Of a stretch of 64,000 nucleotides of DNA, positions 15,401 through 27,400 are shown piece after piece. The notes beneath the pieces are model-generated. The model was not told where the DNA came from and did not search any database. It worked only from the letters and a program-made list of their open reading frames with translations. Positions within the stretch are counted from its first letter, which is position 1, and each line of letters begins with the position of its first letter. Source of the DNA: Acanthopleura granulata. Taxonomy: Eukaryota; Mollusca; Polyplacophora; Chitonida; Chitonidae. Both the position numbers and the translations under genes were made by a program. The DNA is taken from contig JABBOT010000080.1 in the NCBI GenBank assembly GCA_016165875.1, positions 9,902,172 through 9,966,171 on the forward strand, read 5' to 3'.

Positions 15401-18400
15401 TTTTCAGTCACTAATCCTGAAAATAAGTTTGTCAATAATCAATGTTTTTACCTTATTTCAGGAGGCTACTCCATCCATATATCTTCATATTTATCTCTAT
15501 TTATACATTTAATAACTACCAATTCCATTGTTGAAGAAAAATATAGAAATATAAATAAATACTGAATATCCGACGCCTCCAAATATGTGCCTGACATTTT
15601 TGAAAACATCCCTGTGAACAAAGTGATATGCTGATATAGTGACCATGCTGTCCACGTAATTTCTTAATTTCTACTGGATGTTGATAGATTATGTTTGGAT
15701 ACACAAAGTTGAGCATAGTGATACACTCATCAGAACAGAGAGATGTGGAGAAAGGGCTTAGCCTCTCACCCTGATGATCTGATAACACGCCTGGTATGTC
15801 TTCACCCTCAGCTCTTCCATACTGTGAGCCAGCAGCTTCTGTAACAGGGACTGATACTCCAGACTAACTTCATGTATGCAGCTGAAACATGATCATAATT
15901 ACAATTAAAGCCGTTATAACACTGCTGCCGACATAGATTTAGCAAGAATTTGATATCAGGGTGTCTCACTTGCACTTTACCCTCTATTTGCCCTATCGTC
16001 TACAAACCTGACATACCCTAAATAATTTGTTAATTTTGTCAGAATACGATGTCTCAAAGACACCTGATAAAACTATAGTTGCCAGGATCTATAAAATTAA
16101 ATTTTTGCTATTTCTGATAGTCTGATGTTGACGTCATGGTAATAAGAAGGAGAAAACAAGGTGACAAATTTAAAAATGTATATGCTGGATTTGAACTCGA
16201 CTGCTAGGTATTACATGTATTACAATGGGCCAAACAGGTCTCATAAATACCAACATGAAGATAATGCAGTTTTCAACTTTTGCTCATAGCCGATAACAAA
16301 AGACAGAAGGAATACATTGCTTCAATTTTATTCCCGTTCCAACAGTAAATTGCAGTGACTGGTTTCATGCTGTCTTACCCAAAACCCCCATGTTAAATAT
16401 AGGAGAAAATTTTAACAATTTCCAAAAGTTTTTATCATCATAACATAATAAACACACACTGTCAGAAAATATTAACTGCAAATTCATTGGCCACAGGTCA
16501 AGAAGGCCTAGAAAATGTTTTCGTGTCATCAATTTAGAGAGATTTCAGAATGGCCTAGTTTGGCACTAATTTTCATTGGTTTACAATATCACAATTTGAC
16601 TACTGAATTCAAAACTTTTTACACTGGGAGCAGGCCTTCGCATGTACTAACAATACATAAAATGGTAAATATTCTCTACGTATTAAAAACACCACCCAAT
16701 TTGTATACTCCATTCTATGCACATCCCATCCAAATATTTTCATTTTCACTGCATGTTTTCATTTCACTCCACCCCCTCTTACTTTTATTTTTTCAAACAA
16801 TTTCTAATCGTTTGATCTTTGACAAGGGTATTATTAAGTTGGTCCCCAAAACTTGTATTTCTAAATCAAAAGCTCTTTGATCACTTGTGTTTGATTTTTT
16901 GTTTACAAGCTATGGGTTTAAAATCCTTTCGTCATTTCTTGAAAGCCCTCACTAGAATGTTATATTAAACACATCAGACGTGACACCCACCCAATCACAG
17001 AACAAACAAAGACACCAAATGTGACACTTCATCCTCACTTTCAAAATCAAAATTTAAAAAATTGCCAAAAAACATAGGAAAACAAAAAAAGGTGGTCGTT
17101 GCTTTCCTGTGCATGGCCCTGAGCCAAACTCACATCAGTGAAGCCAGCTGGACAAGGTTAGTGATGAGAGCACTGTGTCTGTGGTATGGTAAGCTATCCA
17201 GGCAGGAGCGTGCTAAGGAGAGGTAATCCTGCAGGCAGGTTACAGCCTATGATTGAGAAAATGTATAGAGAACATGTCAGATGTAATTACAACACAGTCA
17301 TAACAACAATGTATCTTAAAAAATAAAATAAAATTAATAAACGATAGAGAGACACACTACATCTAAATATAAGAGTAGGCTATATTAACACAATAATAAA
17401 AAATATACAACCGTTTGAATTCAAATTGATTTTTCTTTTCAAGAATTTAAGTATAAATGTTGGATTTGTGAAAGTAGCGAATACTTGATGATATAAAAAA
17501 TATCATAAGAGGTCAATATTTTCAAACAAAACAATAAAATAGAGTACAGTTACCAACACTGTTTATATGACACCTGCCCAAGAAGTTTTATAGTAGTTAA
17601 AATTTATGCTTATCAAAAAGAATCAATAGTAAGTATATTTAGGGTGAAATGAACTTTTCAGAAAAGCGAAAAGCAGGCTTATAGATCACTGCAACAGGAA
17701 CTACCTTTGAATCAAACTCCATCAGAAACTGACAGGTGCTCTCTGTGGACTTACACATGCTGACAGCATGAGTGTATAACTGGTACTTCCTGGAGGATGC
17801 CACCTGAATGTAATTGAGAGCTGTCTCACGTATGTGTGGGTAGGAGTGGCTTAAACTTTCGTCATAAATCAGGTCATTCAGACAGCCAATCAAAACCTCG
17901 GGTATGCAGGAGGTGGCCTGGTTGACATAAAAGCAAAGCATAAATGATTGTTGATATATGTGGTGAGTAATGTTGCTATTTAAACGTACTGTAACGTATG
18001 TTAAATGATAGCTAATGATTCAATATATTCATGGTATTTTTCTGTCATTTGAAAATGCTTTCTAATAAACCGAAACATTCAGTCAAAATTATGATGCACT
18101 GTCTATGCATCAGCTCAGATGTATTTATTTATTTACTTGGTGTTTTATGCCGTACCCAAGAATATTTCATTTATATGACAACCCACCAGCATTATGTTGA
18201 GAGGAAACTAGGCAGAGCCCATGGGAAACTCAGATGTAAGCAAACAAAAATTTGTAAAGAAACTCAATGGAAGATACAGCAGTGATAATTTTTATACACA
18301 TACACTGATACTTTTGGAGGGGGGGGGGGATTTTTTTGCTAAAGTTTTGGTTAAAATATTGCTAAGTGTAGTATTACATCATGACATTCTGTCTTCTGAC

Positions 18401-21400
18401 ATGAGTGATTCACTTAACAACGTCCCTGGATGCAAGACAACATCAACTTCATGATGAAATGTCACAGTCACTGCTAATCTGCACTTATTTCATAGAAAAC
18501 CAGACAAGATGAATGAACGATTATGGCTCAGTGCCATATCAACAATATCTCAACCATATCTTCTACACAGAACAGACCTGTTCCACTGGTACAATGACAT
18601 TTAGGAGTTGCACCAGGCAGGTGGATAAACCAAGGTAGATAACTCTGTGGTGTTCTGTCTCTTTCTTCCTTTGTATACTGTCAACCTGTGAGCAATGTGA
18701 CCGGTTGCTATGGTGATGAAAGTGTAAGAGCTCAGCAAATTTTTCAAAAATCTCTTCCAGCTTCTCAACCTGAGAACAAAAAGATGAAGGGTGCAATACA
18801 AGTACAGAAATAATCAAGAGGTCTCACTTATGTATTCTTAAAGAGAAAAAAATATACAAAATACAATATGTCTATAAGAAAAAATTTTCTCTAGGGTGCT
18901 GATTTGTGAAAATAGTCAGGCCAATGCATTACAAGAAATCCCTGATTCACGGAAAACTTGCCTAATTCTAATTAAATTTTTAATGCTGTTTATCTATTTG
19001 AATTTAATACACTGACCACTGTGTGTTATGCAGACCCGTGACTGCAAATTTTGGGGCCTAACTTAGAGTACATTGTCATTAATACAGGCAGAATATTCAC
19101 TTCTAAAGTACCGATATGCCTAAATATGTACCACGCAAATATAACTGCACTATGGAGGCTCTGAGTATAAGAATATTCAAACTAATAAAACAGGTAATAA
19201 ATCATCCTTTATCCTAACCTTTCACCATCGTTGCAAATGATAAGGTAGAATTTACCCAGCAAGTATGACAAATGACATTGATAAAATGCTTATCATTCTT
19301 TTGAGAGAGCGACGTGCAGAGTACAAATTTAAGGGGAGATAACTCACAATTTCTCTGGCAGCTGGCGTGTTGTCCACCCAAATGTATGAGGTAAGAGACT
19401 CTCCAAGGAGATTGAGAGATGCGGTAACGAGGTTAAGACTGCACGAGACTCCAGATCTTGAACTCAGCTGATAAAAAATGAACATGAATTCTAAAGAATG
19501 ATCACAACAGTCAACACAACTCAGCAGAATCCTTATTCCTGAAAATCATAAGACTTTTTTCTGCAACATGCCAGTTACAAGGATACACAATCAGACTGGT
19601 TGGTATTAGCAAGGCTAAGCTGAATTTTATGCACTATACTGTACATGTATTCAAACTCAACAAAGCTGTAGGTTTTAACCAAAGAAATCTTATCTCCACT
19701 GTCTCCAATGAGAATCTATTCTGCACAACTTTAAGAGATACATTGATGCCAAAACATCTTTGTCTGAAAAGCAAGATGAAATGACAGAGATTCAGTCTAA
19801 TTGCTTTCCTAAGTTGTTTTAAACCTGATATTGTAGGTTTCGTCAAAGAGAGAAGCAAAATTTTTCTGTCCTTTCCACCTTGCCCAGTATGATGTCATGC
19901 ACGAACACAAGTCGCCAATCACTGACAGCTATCCACAAATGACAATGTCTTTTTACACGTTCTTTGACGTCATCCCAGCATAAATGCCTTACTCGATGCC
20001 ACATTTGCCTGATTCAACGTCATATGAAGAATATTATGACGTCAATCAGAAATACTTTTATGTACACAGCCGAAAATTCTGTTTTTTTTTAAGGAATCTT
20101 AAATGGTGTTAAATAATGTTATTCATCGAAAATCCCGTTCAACCATGGCGTTATGTTTGTTCTATGTGATTTCTTTCCTATAATTTCAAATATTCCTATG
20201 CAGTTTCTATTTTGACCAAAGTGGCACTTTAACATAAAATATGATAAATGACCTTAAATTTCGCCAATGAGTGTAAAGGCACACATTTTGCCTAAAAATT
20301 CTATTTATCTTTAACAGTGCTTTGAGAATTAGTTGGAAGGTGTAATGACATTCTATTGTAAAGTATAAAATGTAAGTTTCACCACGAAATTAATATTTAT
20401 GACATTTATTAGCTCCAAGCTCCCTGAGTTTACATGTTGGCAAACGTTTGAAATTAAGTGTTCAAGCAAGATTGAACAGTGGGGCTTTTGGGCCATATTC
20501 CTGATGTATGTAGCCCTTTAAATCTTGTAAACTAACCTTGAGAAGAGGCAGACTTGTGTCTAGGGTGAGGACACTGAACTGGGGGACTGTCATTTGCATG
20601 AGCTGCAGGGCGTCGGTATCTTCAGCATCAGTCTGTTGGGGGTCACCTGTTAAGGTAGACTGTGACCCTGACCTGGGAATATATATACACACACACAATC
20701 AGTTCACAATCAAAGAGTTAGTAACAACAATATACTTATTACACATGTGCCTTGACATCCTTTTCTCAGGGAATACTTTCACAAAACTTTGTAAATCAAA
20801 TTTTTGCAACTTTTCTCATATACTTCAGTGCCTTATGGTGTTACAACCTTGACATCTTTTACATCTTTTACATGAAAGTCGGAAAAAAGCAATATGACAT
20901 AAAAAGTATTGTGAAAGTCTGCACAAAATAGCAAACCTTAAAACCCAAACAATTAAGCACCAGTAAATTTTTCTTGAGCTTTATCAATTGAACAAATGAT
21001 CAAAACAATTATACAGAAAAACTGACCCTTGTTTTAGGAACTTTCTCTTAGAGGCCAACAAATGTTTAACTGAAATCCCTCACACACCTAACAATTATTT
21101 TTCTTGCATGAGTCAAAATGTAAATGAGGTAAAAATGGCTGGGAAAGTGAAGGGTAACCTTGACATTGAGCCATTGGTTGAGCTATCCTGATCTCTGCCA
21201 TCACCACGGTGACGTCTTCCACTCTGGCCAATAGCAGGAGGCCTGGGTTCTAAGGAGTGCACTGATTGACTAGAGCTGTTTCGAGAGGAAAATGATGACC
21301 CAGCAGGAGAACTGAAATCTAAAACCCAAACCAAAACACAAACTGTAAATCTTCAACCTTTCCGATCAATAAAGCTGTTTTTAAAGGGTAATTTATGCAT

Positions 21401-24400
21401 ACAGTCATTGCAAAAATGAAGCCCTAACTGACCCGTTTGTGTCACCACAGGTATAACCTTCAATAAACTATGAAAATACAGTTCTCCAAGAACATATTGA
21501 AATGTTCCACTGAGTGGCAGTTGAAAAATTTGAAGAATCAGGGTATCTATATTCACTAGAGTTTATAAAGAAGAAAGGCAAGCAAGTCAAAGAGTGATGA
21601 GGAAAGGAGAGTAAAACAATAAAGTGAAAGATTTAAATTCTAAACATTTGTTCTATCTCAGATAGAAGTGCAGGACGCTGAGGAGCCTTGAGAGGCTATG
21701 TCAATGTAAAGCTTTATGGTCTAGATGTATGTAGTTCACAATATGATTTGGGACTGATGTTCTTCTGTTGTTCAGTTCAAGCTGAGGAAGAACAAACTGA
21801 CTTATCTTTGATAAAAAAATACAGTTACTAGTTGGTGTAGAATCTTCTCATCAGATACCTGTATGTTTAGCATGTGTCTGTATTTTAATGGAGATCGAAT
21901 TGCAATTTTTCAGTGTAAATGTAGTTTTTATTTTGCTAAGTCCCATGACAGCTTCTCACAAGTCAAACACATTTTACCTTGTTTAGGAGTGTACAATGCA
22001 GGATCCTGGTAGAAAAGAATTCGGCTTCTCAAGCTCTGAGTGAGGTCAATCAATGTCTGTGTGCTTTGAGAAGGAAGATTTTCAAACTCAGTTGGTGCGG
22101 CACTCAACAAAGACAGTAAACTCTGAAACATGGCGAATTCAATCCAATTATGCACGGAAATAACCACGAGAAAGAAGCAAATCAAAGTGCTACTGGACAC
22201 ATTTCTGTACTGTAAACTCAGCGACTCTAGTTCAACACCTAAATAAGAGAGGCTGTTCCACAGCAGACATTGTCACACTTCAAATCACAAGGCAATGTTG
22301 ACTCGAAATACAAAACCAGGCATCACAGGGTTTCTGTTGGCTGTATTTGTAAGCGTTTCTTTTTTTTTGCTTGTTTTGTTTTTCACTTTGAACTTTGTAA
22401 AGAGAGTATTAAACTATCAAACAAAAGCAATTCACAGGCACAGGCATGTTTGGCTGGAACACTTAATTATTCACACAAAATAAATTCGTACACAGAATAA
22501 ACTGCTGTTATACCATCATTTCTATAACAAAGGCTTTTAAACAGGGAATGAATGACTAGGGTTCACTACGGCAGCAATTCAGTCATATTGTAATGAAGAT
22601 ATTTTAAAATATCAAACAGGGATCAGGCACCTTAGATTCCCAGAACCTTAGGCCATCCTTCAAAAACTGTTCAAAGGGTGTAACCTGACCCTATAAGAAA
22701 AAATAGGGCTGGTCGGAAGGGAATCATTTTTTCTTTGTTGTGTCTTGAAAAAGAAATTAACATCTCCGAAGAGAAAATGAAAACAAAAAAAAAAAAAAAA
22801 TAGCTTTTATCAACATTCCAATAAAAACTTTTGAGTAGGCCCTTTTTCCAAGGGATTCGTTTCCAACAAACATATTTTTAAGGATGGCCTAAGTTGTGTT
22901 AAGTGAGGTCGTGAGCATGTATACCTTGACTATTGTTGGCCTCTGTAGGAATACCTCCGCGGGGAAATCCTGGAACACAACGTCGCTGAGGAACTCACAG
23001 GCGCTCGTCAGCAGGGCGCCATCATGGCTCTGCAGGGAGCTGAGGACGACATGGGGGAAATCATAGCTAAGGCCTACGAGTTCTTGATGTTTTGTTTCAT
23101 GTCGTAGTATTTTTAGAAAACTGGTGCAGGCGGCGGAACAATTTTTATTTTTCATTATCGATACCTGGCTAGATAATCCCATCTTTTATAACGATTTATG
23201 GCATAAAACAAAATAAAGAGTTCTTGAGTGGGAGGTAAAATGACATTCAGGTGATGGTAAACAATGAATAAAGTGTGATCTGCCTAAATTGTTGAATGCC
23301 ACCCGTCTTTTACTCTGACAAAAGGAGCTCGGAGACAAAATGTGCTTCCAGTTTTCCTGCTCTAAAATAATACATCATTGGTCAATTTGCTGTATTGGTG
23401 CTGCGAGGAATGTGCAAGGAAAAGAAAAATTAGGTTTTATGTAAACAAGATCTTCCTCATCTTTTAACTACTTTTCACTTTGTCATCCCCTTCACAATGA
23501 CTATGTTCTGCGGTTTTTTGGGCTTACATCTTAGTTTTAAACGGGTCATCAGAGGAAATCTTTCAGCACATATCTGTTTCGTGACTGTAAGCACCAATTC
23601 ATGTGTACTTGCACATATCAAGGTGGAATCATGTCAAAATAGTGGGTTGCTTCTGCTAGCATAGTATTCAGTCGCAGTCAGTGTTTAAAGCTTCAAAGTG
23701 GCACCACATGTTTTCTAAACGCAAAACCTCTTTTAAGAAAAAAGAAAGGATTAGAGCGGACTGTGTTACTTACGAGTTAGTGGATGACAAGACATGTCTA
23801 TCTGTAGATGTCAGGGGAAGCCATGGGAATGTTGTCATCTTGAAACACCGAGGGAGAGCTGGAAAAACATAAATATTACTAAACAAATTTATTTCAATTT
23901 AATTTTGTTTGATTGTCGTTTCACGCAACACATGAAGAATAACTGACTTACATGATGGCATCCAGTTACATGGGGCCATCCTTAAAATGCTTGCTTGGTG
24001 TAACGCAACCCTATGAGACAAAATAGGGTCAGTCAGTAGGGAATTCTATCTTTTCATTCTGCTTACTAAAAAAGATAGGGACTTTAAAAAATTAACATGA
24101 TACAAATAAAATACAAAAACTTGTATCAAAATACCAATAAAAACTTTACAGCAGAGGCTTTTTCTTGAAAGGTCGGTCATGTTACGCCCAATGAACATGT
24201 TTTTAAGGATGGCCGAGATGGAGGAGAGTGGAGTTGACAGGATAAATTACCAACCTTTGTTACATGTACCATGAGATACTACCGAGGAAACGTTCTCAGG
24301 TGCAGTGTGTGCAGATGCATGAAATACTGGCGGAAAGCAAACAGGCTTCAACAAAGGTTAAGATTGTTCAGGAGGGCATACAGGCATTGCTAACTGCATG

Positions 24401-27400
24401 CTGCAAGTTTATTTTTCTCACTTTACGACAACGAGAAAATTAAGTTTTATGGAAACTTTGTATTGAGTTGAAATAAAATGAGTTCTTGATAAATTCGTGA
24501 CAATGAAAAAAATTGAGTTTTCAGATTTGTTCAAACTGAGTTTCTGAAAAGAAATTGGTTAGAAAAAGTCCTGAATGGGATGAGGAATTTGGGATGACAA
24601 GCGGAAATTACATTTTGATGGCCTTTTCACTTCAATTGTACATCAACATGAACGTTGAGATATGTGCTTTCTAAATGTCAGAACATCTCAACTGAATTAA
24701 TAAACTACACTTCTTCATTTCTTTAAAGCTTCAAATCCTTGAATAATCAGCATTTTCAAGATGCAAGTAAGGCATGAAAATGTACCAGTGGTGGAATCTG
24801 TTGGAGAAAGTGGGGCTTCCCTTTGAGTAGCAGGGGTGAAGTAGCCAATGGGAGTATCATGAGCCTCTGTTCCTCTGTAGTGTGTGCTGACTGACGGCTC
24901 TCTTGGGGAAATGTGATCTTCAGGATACTGCACTAGTGCCGACTGATGGGAAGGTATGCCTTGATTAACATGTGCGTGGCTGGCTTGGGGCCGATCTGGG
25001 ATTACAGGGACATCTGGAAAAACAATTATAAGAAATTAAAAACTGATCAAAATTATAACAATGGTTTGTGCAATTAACCTAGTTCTGTACACTGTTGATC
25101 TGCTTAAGAAAGCAGGCAATATATTTTTGCGAATTACTCATAAAATCATGTTGTACAATGCCCAATTTCTCTGTGAAATAGCACCAGCCAACATGTAGCA
25201 AGTAAATTACATTAACATATAAATGGGATCTATATACAGCCTTTTCATTTTGACACTGGAATAGGTCTGTTTATTTTGGCTAAAATTCAGAATAAAATGT
25301 CCCATGCAACAGATGGAAAACAACTGATTTACACCGTAGATGAGCAAAGTAAACCCAACATGTAGGTATGTGTTACATGTGCCTATTTTGAGGGGGTAAC
25401 TTTCTCTTAATCTGGGGAGTTCCAAGACAACACCCTTATAATTTGGAGGCTGGTTATCAATATGAAAAAAAGGTGTGCATATGGCCCTAGAGTTTTTATC
25501 AACTTGTATTAATTTTGCACGTACTTCATATTCCACAGTCTTTCTCTTTAAAAATGTGAATTAAATGAATGTATGATGGGGGCTCAACAGAAACAGTTAA
25601 CATAAGCAATATTTCAGCAATTAGCATCAAGATGAACATTGTAAATATTTTGTAATAAATAAAATCTTTTTGGAGAGCTCTGACACAACACATAAGATCT
25701 CACTTAAAACATTTATCTACCGATACTTTGGGTAAACTGTATCAGAACTTTACAATTTGATAATTATACAAAGTGCTGAAAAGCACAGTACCTTTAGAGT
25801 TATTTCCTTTGTACAAACACTCCGGAGTATGATCTTCACCAAACCCACTCTGATTGGGCAACCTGAGCAGACACTCCATCAGCTGATCTACAACTGGCTG
25901 GTCCCCCACTTCACAGTTCTGACGGAGCTTTGTCAAAAAGTCCAGACCACCTACATTCAAAAGTATCTCCGCGGCTCCACTGTGCTGTAGTTAGGGTACA
26001 AGAGCATATCAAGATACTTCACACTTCAGTATGCATATTTACAAACAAAAACAAAACTGAAATTCTACATGACTGATACGACCAAGTTGGTTCTAGAAGT
26101 TTGTGTCATTATAATGAATATGTCGTTATAATAAAAGTGAGCTATATACATCATCAGATGTCTGTTAATCTAGACTTCTGTTGCCATATAATACTCTGCA
26201 CAAGTGTACCAGCTGCATACTGTTCAATTATAGTTATTTATTGACAGAGTTTTCAAAACAGTATGCATAGATGCTACATTGTCCTGTGTAGCTTTGGAAT
26301 GTTCATCTTTGTAGACTACAACCTGTCTTTTCCTGGATACAGTAAACTATGTGCATCTTCATTTTGCAGGAGACTCAGACATTATGAATTCAAAATGATT
26401 TCATCAGCAATGGTAACGGTTTATATGTGCTCAGCCATATTTATCGAGTTTCATGTAGGGTTTATTTTGTAAACATAACATGGTTTCCTCAACTTTAAAA
26501 AAAATCTGTTAGGTTGAATGAAGTCTGAATGTGCATGTAACTGCCAGGGCCTTGAAGCCTATCTACTGCTGGCTTAATCCTCCACTGTGTCGGATGGTCA
26601 ACGACCAGATTATGGCACCGGAACCCTGTGCATTATGTCAGTGTGATGAACACAAATGGCTGGGGTGACGCACTGTTGTTATGGAAAATCGCTGCTGGAG
26701 TTAGAAGTCGAATTTTCTGTTGTAATGAATAAATTCACATGCATGTCTGCTCATTTCAGACTTTTTTGGTTGAATGTCGAATATTCAGATATAAGTCTGG
26801 AATTCGGTAATTTACGGTATTTAATATGCAAACGCAGAATTAATGCTAAAATGTCCCCCTCATGTTACTGTGCTCTACATATGTGCAACCCCTGAGTTCA
26901 ATACATGCAGTACTTTTTAAGATGCCACTTCTAAGATCTTGTTTAACACAGATTCTAATACACAGTACGCTAAGTAAGGAATTCGGTCATTTATGGTATT
27001 TGATATGCACACGGAGAATCAACGACGGAATATTCCCCTCGTGTTATTATGCTCTACATGTGTGCCAACCCTGAGTTTGATGTGTGCAGTACTTTTTAAG
27101 ATACATGTACCACCCCTAACATTTTGATTAACATTGCTTTTCCTGTTATTGGACGTCCACTCTGAGGGTACAACATAATCTACACCTGTACTTAGTACAG
27201 GCAAACTATGAAATGACTGAACCTTTCTTGATTTACTACATCCTACTTTCATACCTTTTACATGTGTTTATATGTATATTTACACATGTATATACCAATA
27301 TTTTGCTACGTTTACATATCCATGTCAGCACCACCATACATATTATATAGTTCACTATAAAATTATGTTGTACTTAACTACAATATATTTTAAAAGTTCT

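Noticed and set aside
16515..16880. 121-codon plus-strand ORF in an RTTN intron
   Set aside because: AT-rich, no recognisable protein pattern, no splice context; within expected chance length for such composition.
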